Below are positions 53,204-61,060 of a stretch of 64,000 nucleotides of DNA, one piece after another; the first letter of the stretch is position 1, and each line of letters begins with the position of its first letter. The stretch covers positions 1-64,000 of the forward strand of contig NZ_LZLQ01000141.1 of NCBI RefSeq assembly GCF_001673315.1, in the 5' to 3' direction. The position numbers and the translations under genes were made by a program. Below the pieces are notes generated by a model. It did no database searches and was not told the origin of the DNA. It saw nothing but the letters and a program-made list of their open reading frames with translations. Source of the DNA: Mycobacterium asiaticum (GTDB lineage: Bacteria; Actinomycetota; Actinomycetes; Mycobacteriales; Mycobacteriaceae).

Positions 53204-53740
53204 CGGTTGGCCGCAGGGGGCCTTTCGGGATGGCGAGGGGGCTTTTCGGGATGGGTAGCCCCGGTGAAGGCCAGCGTCCGCCGGCGGATGAGGTCGCCGG
53301 TGGCGACACAGTTCAGTGTGCGATCCCCAGCTGACAATTCGCCGCCTCATACTCGCCTCCTACTCCCGAGTCTCCAAGGAGGGCCTGACGGACTTCGATG
53401 ACCTTCGAGAGTTGGGTTTCCCGCAATGGTGAACGCCGAAGTCCCTTGTGCACCTGCCGAATCGCATGCCACCACGGGAGCACCGGATTACACAGATCTT
53501 GCTCTGCCAGATTTCGTGGATGGTCTTGTTGCTGATCCGAGGGCGGACTCCAACTGCTGCAACGAATTTGCGCAGCTGGTAGCGCTCCGGTCAGCACTCA
53601 GAACTCCTGTCAGCGCCACTTTCGCGCACGAAATTCCCACCGGGGAGCGCGCGCTAACGAGAGGGTGCGGACATGCCAGTACCCAGTTGCCGTATCGACC
53701 CCGATGTCACGGCAACTGGGTACTGGGCGGTCTAGCGCAG
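53204..53740. other. 537-bp region after tRNA-Pro, no convincing gene
   Basis: Longer open frames on both strands lack start signals and coding character. A short GTG frame at 53316-53432 (38 codons, ending LTDFDDLRELGFPQW) has plausible codon use and may be a gene remnant. An 18-bp inverted repeat at 53676-53726 is annotated separately. Its position after a tRNA would fit an old integration site, but no att repeat of the tRNA 3' end was found. Confidence 0.4.
53676..53726 (-). repeat. 18-bp perfect inverted repeat, possible terminator of the DUF6131 gene
   Basis: CCAGTACCCAGTTGCCGT (53676-53693) is exactly mirrored at 53709-53726 around a 15-nt loop. It begins 15 nt past the stop of the minus-strand small gene at 53741, so it could end that transcript, but no T-run follows. 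Confidence 0.55.
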
Positions 53741-53896
53741 CTAGAACCAGACCCTTCGGCCACCCACCGGGCGACCAACGGCCCCCAGGATCCACAGCAC
53801 GATGCCGACGAGCACGAGGATGCCGCCAATCGTGTACAGGATGCTGAGGCCGGTGAAATAACCGACCAGCAACAGGATGATTCCCAGAATTATCAC
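53741..53896 (-). CDS. Small hydrophobic DUF6131-like membrane protein
   Basis: 51 aa, GTG start at 53896 behind AGAAGGGGCG, stop TAG at 53741. Two hydrophobic helices (ILGIILLLVGYFTGLSILY and GILVLVGIVLWILGAVG) and a basic end VGGRRVWF, the pattern of small mycobacterial DUF6131 proteins. A SigF-like promoter (GATT-N16-GGGTAA, 53972-53947) lies upstream. Function unknown. Confidence 0.8.
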   Translation of the reverse strand: MIILGIILLLVGYFTGLSILYTIGGILVLVGIVLWILGAVGRPVGGRRVWF

Positions 53897-54000
53897 GTCG
53901 CGCCCCTTCTGTTGAACGCTGTCTAATTAGCAGAACCTCTTCTGGATTACCCCGCAAAAGGCACGTCCAATCACAATGCATCCCAAGAGCTTTTAACCGA

Positions 54001-55341
54001 CTACGCGGGGCGATAACACACTCTGGTGCCGTTCCGGGGCGCGAGCATGATGGACCGTCGCACGATCGTCTCGGGATTGGGGTCTACCGCGGTGAACTGT
54101 CCTTCGCGCAGAAGCACGTGCAGCACAGTGATCAACTCCCGCATCGAAAACGCCGCGCCCAGACACCGTTTGACGCCGCCGCCGAACGGCACCCAGGCGT
54201 ATGTCTGCGGCCGAACATCGACGAACCGCTCGGGCCGGAACTCATTCGGTCGGTCATAGACCGCGGGGTTGCGGTTGATGGCGATGATGTGCACGACAAT
54301 CCGCGTACCGGCCTCGACGAGATATCCCCCGATGGGGAATGGCTGCGCGGCGACCCGCGCGGTCAGCGGAGCGGGTGGACGGACCCGCAGCGTCTCGTCG
54401 ATCACTGCCGTCGTGAACGCCTCGTCACCGTTGCCGGCTTCTTCCTGCACGCGTCGCAGCGCATCGGGGTGATGTAGCAGCAGGTCGAACACCCATGCCA
54501 GCGTGGTCGCCGTCGTTTCGTGGCCGGCCAGCATCAAAGTGATCAGGTCGTCACGAATCTCGTTGTCCGACAGTCCCTCTCCGCCCTCACCCCGAGCACA
54601 CACGAGCAGCGCCAGGATGTCACGCCGCTCGGCCAGACGGGGATCACGTCGCCGCTCCGCGATGAGTGGCATGACCACGTCGTCGATCTCGCGGTTGGCC
54701 CGCGCGCGGGAGGGCCACACCCGCAGGGTGCCGAACCGACGCAACGCATAGCGAACCGTCAACTGTTCGGAGACACCAAGATTCAGCAGTCGCTCGAAGG
54801 GCCGCCCCAGTCGCTGCACCTCGGCAGGGTCGTCGACGCCGAAGATGACCTTGACAATCACGTCGAGCATCAGCGCACGCGCCGCGGGCAGCATCTCGAA
54901 CGGGTGGTCTATCGGCCAGTCACGCATGGCCGCTCGGGTGGACGCTTCGATGATCGGCACGTAGCTCGTCAACGCGGTGCCGTGCAACGGCGGCGTCAGG
55001 AGTCGGCGACGGCGCTGATGTTCCGGTTCCTCTTGCACGAACATCGATCCCACACCGTAGATGGCTGCCGCGGGGCCCACGCCTTCGCCGCCCAGCAACA
55101 CGTCGGGCGGGGCTGTGAAGACCTCCTTGGCCAACACCGGATCGGACACGATCGCCACGTGGCCCAGGCTGAGGATGGGCATCGTCATGATCGGCCCGTA
55201 CCGGCGGATCAACCGGAGCATCCGCCGCTCACCGCCGGCCAAGTACGCGGCCGCGTACGCTGCCGCTGCGGCACTTCGCAATCCGCGCGGAGCGGGCAAG
55301 CCGGGCGGAGGACTCAGGGGCGCTGCCACGCTTGTCGACAC
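54001..55341 (-). CDS. cyp137: Cytochrome P450 (CYP137-like)
   Basis: 446 aa, corresponding to Rv3685c. Haem-binding loop FGGGVKRCLGAAF with the axial Cys; I-helix AGHETTATTLAW with the proton-relay Thr; K-helix ExxR in IDETLRVRPP. All functional parts are present. Needs a ferredoxin and reductase, none adjacent. Substrate unknown. This is the last gene of the block collinear with M. tuberculosis. Confidence 0.92.
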   Translation of the reverse strand: MSTSVAAPLSPPPGLPAPRGLRSAAAAAYAAAYLAGGERRMLRLIRRYGPIMTMPILSLGHVAIVSDPVLAKEVFTAPPDVLLGGEGVGPAAAIYGVGSMFVQEEPEHQRRRRLLTPPLHGTALTSYVPIIEASTRAAMRDWPIDHPFEMLPAARALMLDVIVKVIFGVDDPAEVQRLGRPFERLLNLGVSEQLTVRYALRRFGTLRVWPSRARANREIDDVVMPLIAERRRDPRLAERRDILALLVCARGEGGEGLSDNEIRDDLITLMLAGHETTATTLAWVFDLLLHHPDALRRVQEEAGNGDEAFTTAVIDETLRVRPPAPLTARVAAQPFPIGGYLVEAGTRIVVHIIAINRNPAVYDRPNEFRPERFVDVRPQTYAWVPFGGGVKRCLGAAFSMRELITVLHVLLREGQFTAVDPNPETIVRRSIMLAPRNGTRVCYRPA

Positions 55342-55374
55342 AACACGCCAGCGGCGCCTAGGTCAACGGCAACC

Positions 55375-55674
55375 TCAGATGCAGTCGGCGCAAATCTGTC
55401 GTCCACCGCTGGACATGCGCAGCCGATTGCGGTGCTGAACCAGGAAACAGCACGAGCAGGTGAACTCGTCGGAGCGTTGGGGAATCACCACCACCGAGAG
55501 CTCTTCGCCGGAGAGATCCGCACCCGGAAGTTCGAAGAACGGCGAGTCATTCGGGTCGTCGTCCACCAACACGGTGGTTAGTTTGGGCATCGTGCCCAGC
55601 TCGCCCAAGGTGGACCGGTCGGCGGCGTCGGCCTCGGTCACGCGGCGTGCGTCGTAATCACTGACGGTAGGCAT
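55375..55674 (-). CDS. DUF4193-family zinc-ribbon protein
   Basis: 99 aa. It contains the family core FFELPGADLSGEELSVVVIP and the C-terminal Cys pair set DEFTCSCCFLVQHRNRL...QICADC (CxCC plus CxxC), probably a zinc site. A second copy, besides the widespread Rv2699c type, is likely. ATG 55674 follows GGAGGG; upstream in-frame sequence is not coding-like. Function unknown. Confidence 0.88.
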   Translation of the reverse strand: MPTVSDYDARRVTEADAADRSTLGELGTMPKLTTVLVDDDPNDSPFFELPGADLSGEELSVVVIPQRSDEFTCSCCFLVQHRNRLRMSSGGRQICADCI

Positions 55675-55855
55675 GGCATTTCCCTCCTGCTGTGACCGGG
55701 CTTTGCACCTCCCAAGTGCGCCCGTTGGCACAGGCAGTACCCAGTTCGAATCCCGCTCACACCCGTGTGCAGGAAAATCTGGGCATGTGCTAAGGCCACG
55801 GGTCAATCACCCGTTCCAAGCGCCGCCTCGACTACCCGTTGTTTTCGAGATCACT

Positions 55856-55879
55856 GTTGAGCCAAGGCAGAGCGGGTAC
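55856..55879 (+). promoter_or_regulatory. SigF-like promoter before the cysteine hydrolase
   Basis: GTTG (55856-55859), 14-bp spacer, GGGTAC (55874-55879), close to the mycobacterial SigF consensus GTTT-N15-17-GGGTA. The -10 is 9 nt before the GTG start, so the message is probably leaderless or nearly so. Confidence 0.4.
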
Positions 55880-55888
55880 TAAGCGTTC

Positions 55889-56428
55889 GTGAGTAAAACC
55901 GCGTTGCTCGTCATCGACATGTTCAACGACTACGACCATCCCGACGCCGAGCCGTTGGCCGACAACGTTGCCGACATCATCGATCCCTTGGTTGGCCTGA
56001 TAGGCGACGCGCAGTCACACGACGACGTCGATCTGATCTACGTCAACGACAACCACGGTGACTTCACAGCTGACCATCGCGCCATCATCAACAGCGCGCT
56101 GGAGGGCAAGCGGCCCGAACTGGTCAAGCCCCTGATTCCGCCACCCGACAGCCGGATCATCACGAAAGTGCGGCACAGCGTCTTCTATTCCACCGCACTC
56201 GATTACCTTCTGCACCGCCTGGAAACCGAGCGGATTGTGCTCGCCGGACAGGTCACCGAACAGTGCATCCTCTACAGCGCGCTGGACGGATACCTCCGTC
56301 ATTACGAGGTGGTGGTTCCCTCCGATGCGGTCGCCCACATCGACGAAGATCTCGGTGCGGCGGCACTGAAGATGATGGAACGCAACATGAGCGCCGAACT
56401 ACTCCCCGCCGCGCGCTGCCTGCCGTAA
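55889..56428 (+). CDS. Isochorismatase-like cysteine hydrolase
   Basis: 179 aa, cysteine hydrolase fold (nicotinamidase/isochorismatase). Triad: Asp in LLVIDMFNDY, Lys in RIITKVRHSVF, Cys in GQVTEQCILYSA. The substrate is not predictable from these motifs; amidohydrolases of this family include nicotinamidase and biuret hydrolase. GTG start. It is followed 38 bp later by a small acidic gene that may be co-transcribed. Confidence 0.9.
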   Translation: MSKTALLVIDMFNDYDHPDAEPLADNVADIIDPLVGLIGDAQSHDDVDLIYVNDNHGDFTADHRAIINSALEGKRPELVKPLIPPPDSRIITKVRHSVFYSTALDYLLHRLETERIVLAGQVTEQCILYSALDGYLRHYEVVVPSDAVAHIDEDLGAAALKMMERNMSAELLPAARCLP

Positions 56429-56466
56429 ACCGCAGGCCCCCAAAGACCAACCAGGAAAGGTGCCCG

Positions 56467-56637
56467 ATGTTCGACCCCAAGCCCGAAAAGGCTGAGTCAG
56501 ACGTGGAATCCGAGGATCACCAGTCCAGATCACGTGCCGGTCGTGCCGACGACGGCGACTATGTCGGACGCACCGCCGCCGATGACGACTTCGACGCGGG
56601 TGAAACCGGCGCGGAGGCACGCAGCCAGGACAGCTGA
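56467..56637 (+). CDS. Small acidic hypothetical protein
   Basis: 56 aa, ATG behind AGGAAAGG. Very charged and probably disordered (MFDPKPEKAESDVESEDHQ, DDDFDAGETGAE). No family recognised. Position behind the cysteine hydrolase and similar small acidic genes nearby (59224) suggest a stress-regulon member. Confidence 0.65.
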   Translation: MFDPKPEKAESDVESEDHQSRSRAGRADDGDYVGRTAADDDFDAGETGAEARSQDS

Positions 56638-57399
56638 CTACCGGTGCAGGTCGACCACCAGCGGCCGGTGGTCAGATATGGGCATCAAGTCCGCCGCTAC
56701 CTTGCCGCCGCGCAGTTCCCGGTCGTCGGTCAGGATGTGGTCGAGTTGGCGATCAGGGGCGTGCGCAGGAAACGTCGCCGCGGACGCCAGCGGTCGCATG
56801 CCCGTCCAGCGATGCACCGCGGCCGGCTTGAGATTGAGGTCTCCGAACAGCAACCGGGGGCCGGGCAGTCCGCGCAGGTCGCGCACCAGACGGCGGAGCT
56901 GACGCCGGTTCCACCCGGGCACGAACGACAAATGGGTATTGGCGACCGTCATCTCGCCCAATGGAGTCCGTAGTCGTGCGATGACCGCCGCACGCGGTTC
57001 TTCGTCGACGATCATCACTTTGTTGGGTCCGGGCAGGTACATCGGGAACCGCACCGGGATGCGCGCAAACCGCACCACCTGCCAGCTGGTCGCCGGATAG
57101 CGGGACAGCAGAGCGATCCCATACGCCGCGGTGCCCGGTTGTTCCCGCCCGGTCGCGGCCATCCAGGTCGCGCCCGGCGTGCCGGCAATGGCCGCCACGA
57201 AGCGGTGCTCCACCGCATTCATCGCATCGGCTGCCGCAGCGGTGAGATCCGCCCGGCCTGACCGCGGCTGGTCGAAATCCACCTCTTGCAAGGCAAGTAC
57301 GTCTGGATCCAGCTGGCGTATGCATGCATGGAGCCGGTCCGGGTCCACTCCGTCGCCGACCGTGCGGCCGTGCAGGATGTTGAAGGTGGCGACCCTCAA
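56638..57399 (-). CDS. Endonuclease/exonuclease/phosphatase-fold protein
   Basis: 253 aa, complete EEP active site: ATFNILHG (Asn), LALQEVD (Glu), NTHLSF, GDLNLKP (DxN), DHILTD and ISDHRPLVVD (final Asp-His). The family hydrolyses phosphodiesters in DNA, lipids or sugars. TTG 57399 overlaps the stop of the upstream acyl-CoA dehydrogenase (TTGA), so the two appear translationally coupled. Substrate unknown. Confidence 0.85.
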   Translation of the reverse strand: MRVATFNILHGRTVGDGVDPDRLHACIRQLDPDVLALQEVDFDQPRSGRADLTAAAADAMNAVEHRFVAAIAGTPGATWMAATGREQPGTAAYGIALLSRYPATSWQVVRFARIPVRFPMYLPGPNKVMIVDEEPRAAVIARLRTPLGEMTVANTHLSFVPGWNRRQLRRLVRDLRGLPGPRLLFGDLNLKPAAVHRWTGMRPLASAATFPAHAPDRQLDHILTDDRELRGGKVAADLMPISDHRPLVVDLHR

Positions 57400-58340
57400 T
57401 GGCGCCGCCCGGCCAAGCGTCCGAGTTCGGCCAGATCGCGTTCGGCGTGACTTTGTCGTATGTAAATGCTCAAGTCGGCGACCCGCTGGGCATGCCGACC
57501 ATCCTGACATAGCGGCCCGGGCCCGAGAGCGCGTCCGGTGCGGGTTATCGCCTCGTCCACCGCATGTTCCACTACCGCCCGTACCCGGCGGGCCAGCAGT
57601 TGAGCGGTGCCGGACCGGTCGAACGGATCTGCGTCGACTTGAGCTGCAGCCACCGCCAGCATCGCGTCTCCGGCGGCGAGGGCGGCGTCGACGGCACCCA
57701 GGTGCGACAGCGCATATGCGTCGGCCGATTCGCTGCCCGCGCATCGATAGAGCGGATCGGCGACCCGGCGTGCTCCCCCGATCCAGCACGCGGCGACACC
57801 GGTCGCAGCGTGCCAGAACCCGGCCCGGGCCAAGTAGTCGCCGGGCTCCCCGACCAGGATCGCGTGCACATTGTTGAACTGCACTGAGCGGGTATCACTT
57901 CCGGCCATACCGGGGTTCCACCAGCTGCTCGGCAAGGGCTTTACCCCCGGATCGGTGAGGGTGACCGCGAACAGGCCTAGTTCACCATCCTCGATGACGG
58001 CCGACACCAAGGCGTTTGAGCAGAATCCGGCGCCAGAGCACCACACTTTGGTGCCGTTGAGTAGGAACTCGTCACCGGCTATGTTGGTCGCGCTCAGCAC
58101 GGCGTCGGCCGATTCGACTGCCCAGACGCTCCACAACTGGCTGGGCTCCGGTGGCTTGCCGCCCAGTTCGTGCAATATCGCGACCGCGTCGACGTGGGCT
58201 TCGGCGATCCGCGCCGCCGCAATATCGTCCTCGGCCAACGCTGCCAGCTGCTGCCAACGTTCAGCGGTATACCCGGAAGCCGGCAGGGGCAATTCCAATC
58301 GTCCCGATTCCAGCCAGTGCTGCACCAAACCTGCAGTCAT
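57396..58340 (-). CDS. Short acyl-CoA dehydrogenase-like protein
   Basis: 314 aa, shorter than the usual ~380. The middle beta-domain is recognisable (LNGTKVWCSGAGFCSNALVSA, GVKPLPSSWWNPGMAGSDTRSVQFNNV) and a helical C-terminal domain follows; the N-terminal helical domain seems reduced. The catalytic Glu was not identified, so activity is uncertain. Upstream of and coupled to the EEP gene. ATG 58340. Confidence 0.8.
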   Translation of the reverse strand: MTAGLVQHWLESGRLELPLPASGYTAERWQQLAALAEDDIAAARIAEAHVDAVAILHELGGKPPEPSQLWSVWAVESADAVLSATNIAGDEFLLNGTKVWCSGAGFCSNALVSAVIEDGELGLFAVTLTDPGVKPLPSSWWNPGMAGSDTRSVQFNNVHAILVGEPGDYLARAGFWHAATGVAACWIGGARRVADPLYRCAGSESADAYALSHLGAVDAALAAGDAMLAVAAAQVDADPFDRSGTAQLLARRVRAVVEHAVDEAITRTGRALGPGPLCQDGRHAQRVADLSIYIRQSHAERDLAELGRLAGRRH

Positions 58341-58607
58341 GCGACAACCCCCGTCGCCGAAAGTTTGCTCAAGTGATCAGCAAATCCGCGTGGCGCCCGA
58401 GCCTGGATTCGCGCCGAGGTGGCATTCTCCGACTGGAAAACGATACCAATCGGCGATTTACGCAGGCGGCGTCGCCGGTTGGCACCACGCGACGCTGCGT
58501 CTGACATAGCTGAAAAATTTCCCGTTTGACCTCCGATTAAACGGTTGCGGACCACACACCCGGGTGCCAGGTTGCGGGCGGCGTGGACAGGGTATGCGGT
58601 AGCGATC

Positions 58608-59192
58608 ATGACCTCGATCCACCAACGCGCCACCGAAGGCGGTAACGATCCGCCCTGCGCTGAGCTGCGGGAAGCGTTGCGGTGTGCGGCCTCCGCCCTC
58701 AAAGAGCACGGGCCGCCTTTCGCACTGGCCGGCAGCTACGCACTGTGGGCCTACGGCGCGCCGGAGCCAACGCATGACGTCGACATCGTGGTCGCCGAAA
58801 CGGACGTGGCCGCTGCCGCGACTGTGCTCGGCAAAGCCGGATTCACGGTCGAACGGCCCCCAGAGGACTGGTTGTTCAAGGCATGCGCGGGCGAAGCGGT
58901 GGTTGACGTTCTGCACAGGGTCAACGGCCGGATCGTCGAAGCGTCGACCTTGGCTTGCGCCGAAGACCGCGTAGTACTTGCCATCACGATGCCGGTACTA
59001 CCGCCGACAACCGTGTTCATCCAGAAGCTGAGAGCCCTCACCGAGCATTACTGCGACTTCACGAAGCTGATTCCGGCCGCCCGAGCCATCCGCGAGCAAC
59101 TGGACTGGGACCGTATCGAACTCGAGACCGCGGACAACGATTTCGCCGCTGCGTTTTTGGTGCTGGTCGACCGGTTGGGTCTGCGCGAGTAA
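58608..59192 (+). CDS. Nucleotidyltransferase-fold protein, stand-alone
   Basis: 194 aa. The N-terminal half carries GSYALWAYGAPEPTHDVDIVV, the GSxxL...DxD motif of minimal nucleotidyltransferases (AbiEii/MNT type). The C-terminus is helical. Related proteins act as toxins or antitoxins, or modify small molecules; no partner gene (HEPN, AbiEi) is beside it. ATG 58608 follows GCGATC; no strong SD. The 267 bp upstream hold no gene. Confidence 0.8.
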   Translation: MTSIHQRATEGGNDPPCAELREALRCAASALKEHGPPFALAGSYALWAYGAPEPTHDVDIVVAETDVAAAATVLGKAGFTVERPPEDWLFKACAGEAVVDVLHRVNGRIVEASTLACAEDRVVLAITMPVLPPTTVFIQKLRALTEHYCDFTKLIPAARAIREQLDWDRIELETADNDFAAAFLVLVDRLGLRE

Positions 59193-59223
59193 AACCCCCC
59201 GACCCGGGGTATCTCAGGACACC

Positions 59224-59388
59224 ATGGATTCACTTCCAAGCCGTGATGACGACCTCGAAGAGGTCGTCGACGAGATGCAGAACAACGTCACCGAGGAACG
59301 CCGCGAGCAGAACGTGCCCGGCAATGCCTCCGAGCGTGAACAGGCGACGGTCGAGGACCCCGAGCCGGAGCAAGAGCCGCCCGACTAG
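59224..59388 (+). CDS. Small acidic hypothetical protein
   Basis: 54 aa, about one third Glu/Asp (DDLEEVVDEMQ, VEDPEPEQEPPD), probably disordered. It lies 31 bp after the nucleotidyltransferase and ends one base before the convergent DUF7218 gene. No family recognised. Confidence 0.6.
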   Translation: MDSLPSRDDDLEEVVDEMQNNVTEERREQNVPGNASEREQATVEDPEPEQEPPD

Positions 59389-59389
59389 A

Positions 59390-59647
59390 TCAGTGGTTGC
59401 GCAGCTTGGCTACCAGCTTGTCCTTCGTCAGGCTCGAGTAGCCGGACAGCCCAAGCTCTTTGGCGCGTTTCTTCAACTGCGGGACGGTCATGTCTTCGTA
59501 CGAGCCGGCCTTGCCGCCCTTGCTGCTGACCTTCGACTTACCTTGTCCGGCTGCCGCGTTGGAGATTCGCGCGGCTTTCTCTTTCGAGTCGCCCTTTTTA
59601 CGCAGGTCTTTGTACAGCTTTTCGTTCTTGATCGAAGAATTTGGCAC
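59390..59647 (-). CDS. DUF7218/Rho-N-type small basic protein
   Basis: 85 aa. The N-terminus MPNSSIKNEKLYKDLRKKG is family-typical, and the C-terminus MTVPQLKKRAKELGLSGYSS is a Rho-N/SAP-like helical module, often nucleic-acid binding. GTG 59647 is 8 nt after AGGAGG; an in-frame GTG at 59656 overlaps that SD and is less likely. A SigF-like promoter (59714-59691) lies upstream. Confidence 0.82.
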   Translation of the reverse strand: MPNSSIKNEKLYKDLRKKGDSKEKAARISNAAAGQGKSKVSSKGGKAGSYEDMTVPQLKKRAKELGLSGYSSLTKDKLVAKLRNH

Positions 59648-59690
59648 AGTGGCCACCTCCTAGGCGTGATACGCAACGCTGTAGCCAGAG

Positions 59691-59714
59691 TGCCCGTGCC
59701 GACGCAGGCCAAAC
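59691..59714 (-). promoter_or_regulatory. SigF-like promoter for the DUF7218 gene
   Basis: On the minus strand GTTT (59714-59711), 15-bp spacer, GGGCA (59695-59691). It is back to back with the csbD promoter 34 bp away. Confidence 0.45.
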
Positions 59715-59747
59715 CATCGAGTCGACTTGGTTCTTCCGGGGCCGGCT

Positions 59748-59772
59748 GTTTCATCCCGCGCCAACCGGGAAC
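59748..59772 (+). promoter_or_regulatory. SigF-like promoter for csbD
   Basis: GTTT (59748-59751), 15-bp spacer, GGGAAC (59767-59772), a good fit to the SigF consensus GTTT-N15-17-GGGWA. About 65 nt of 5' UTR lead to ATG 59843. Confidence 0.6.
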
Positions 59773-59842
59773 TCACACACCGCGCTGCGTCGCAGCCGGT
59801 CCGGCGGCGACGTGAAAGTAATCGAGAACGGATGGAAAAGCT

Positions 59843-60079
59843 ATGAGCGACAGCAACAGTGGTCCCGCAGAAGGTGCGAAGGGTGTCGCCGAGGGAGTCA
59901 AGGGCAAGGCGAAAGAGGCGTTCGGCACCGTCACCGGTAGCGATGACATGAAGCACGAAGGGCGGGCGCAGCAAGACAAAGCAGACGCCCAGCGCGACGC
60001 CGCAAAGAAAGAGGCGGAAGCGGAATCCGCGCGTGGTGGCGCCAAGGCCGCCGAAGAGCGCCAAAAAGAGAACCAGTAA
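59843..60079 (+). CDS. CsbD-family general stress protein
   Basis: 78 aa, highly charged, helical. Family pattern: GAKGVAEGVKGKAKEAFGTV and KHEGRAQQDKADAQ. CsbD proteins are abundant SigB/SigF-controlled stress proteins of unknown mechanism. The SigF-like promoter and the dedicated terminator (60093-60124) make this a one-gene unit. Confidence 0.92.
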   Translation: MSDSNSGPAEGAKGVAEGVKGKAKEAFGTVTGSDDMKHEGRAQQDKADAQRDAAKKEAEAESARGGAKAAEERQKENQ

Positions 60080-60092
60080 GCAGCTTTCTGCG

Positions 60093-60124
60093 CTGCGGTC
60101 CCAGTCACTCGGCTGGGACCGCAG
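60093..60124 (+). terminator. Terminator of csbD
   Basis: A perfect 12-bp stem CTGCGGTCCCAG (60093-60104) / CTGGGACCGCAG (60113-60124) with 8-nt loop, followed by TTCTCC; 13 nt after the csbD stop. Confidence 0.7.
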
Positions 60125-60186
60125 TTCTCCATCCAACGTGTATTGGCAGCGATGATGCGGGCCGTTTGGGCAGGGCTGGATCGCCG

Positions 60187-60945
60187 GTGAGTGAATCCCG
60201 TTCAGCCATGCTGATTGACATCCATCGCCAAACGAGTGCGTCGCTGGTGACCGCCGACGGCGTACTGGACAGCTCCACATATCGCTGCGTTCGCGACTCG
60301 GTAATCAAAGCGGCTCTCGAACAGCCACGGGCCGTTGTCGTCGACGTCAACCGGCTGTCGGTGCCATCCCCTTCGGCCTGGTCGGTGTTCGCCAGTGCCC
60401 GCTGGCATGTAAGCACCTGGCCGAACACCCCGATTCTGTTGGCGTGCAATGACGTCGTCTGTCGCCGTGCCATCGCCTCGAGCGGGGTGAACCGCTACGT
60501 CCCCGTCCACTCGTCCCGCGAGGCGGCGCTGGAGGCGGCCGACGCCCTCGCCTCGACTAGCCGGCGCGTTGCGCGATGGGAACTGCCCCGATCCCGCGCC
60601 AGTATCCGACTTGCCCGGGTCAGGATTCAGGAGTGGTTGACCACCTGGTCACAGCGCCACCTGATTCCGGTAGCCGGCACCGTGGCAACCGTCTTCGTCG
60701 AAAATGTGCTCGAACACACCGACAGCGCGCCGGTACTGATCCTGGAGAACTGTCAAAACCTGCTGACCGTCGCTGTGCAGGATTGCAGCCCGCACCCGCC
60801 GACGCGACTCGAGGATGCCGGCCGCGGCCTCGACACCGTATCGGGTTTGGCCATTGCCTCGGTGCTCTGCCGATCCTGGGGCAGCACCCCAACCTCATCC
60901 GGCAAGACGGTGTGGGCGGTACTGGGCTCTGAGAACCAGCTCTGA
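60187..60945 (+). CDS. Fused STAS - HATPase (anti-sigma-like) protein
   Basis: 252 aa. Residues ~8-120 look like a STAS anti-anti-sigma domain (VVVDVNRLSVPSPSAWSVF holds the Ser region), and ~130-250 an RsbW-type HATPase domain (N-box VFVENVLEHTD, G-box DAGRGLDTVSGLA, TSSGKTVWAVL). In SpoIIAB the N-box is ExxxN; here the Asn is N173 but the catalytic Glu position is V169, so kinase activity is doubtful. Such a fusion could act in a partner-switching control of SigF. GTG 60187 chosen; TTG 60166 and ATG 60208 are in frame. Confidence 0.72.
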   Translation: MSESRSAMLIDIHRQTSASLVTADGVLDSSTYRCVRDSVIKAALEQPRAVVVDVNRLSVPSPSAWSVFASARWHVSTWPNTPILLACNDVVCRRAIASSGVNRYVPVHSSREAALEAADALASTSRRVARWELPRSRASIRLARVRIQEWLTTWSQRHLIPVAGTVATVFVENVLEHTDSAPVLILENCQNLLTVAVQDCSPHPPTRLEDAGRGLDTVSGLAIASVLCRSWGSTPTSSGKTVWAVLGSENQL

Positions 60946-61060
60946 ACTCCTGACTATCCAGTAAGCGAACCAACTGGCCGGTCCAGTTTGTGCCTCATGC
61001 CCTCGGGTAACCCATCGCTAGCCATGAGACGGGCAGGAGATGTGCAGGAGTGAAGTCAGA

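Noticed and set aside
53426..53926. 166-codon plus-strand frame after tRNA-Pro
   Set aside because: It overlaps the well-supported small membrane gene on the minus strand (53741-53896) and the 18-bp inverted repeat, and has no recognisable domain.
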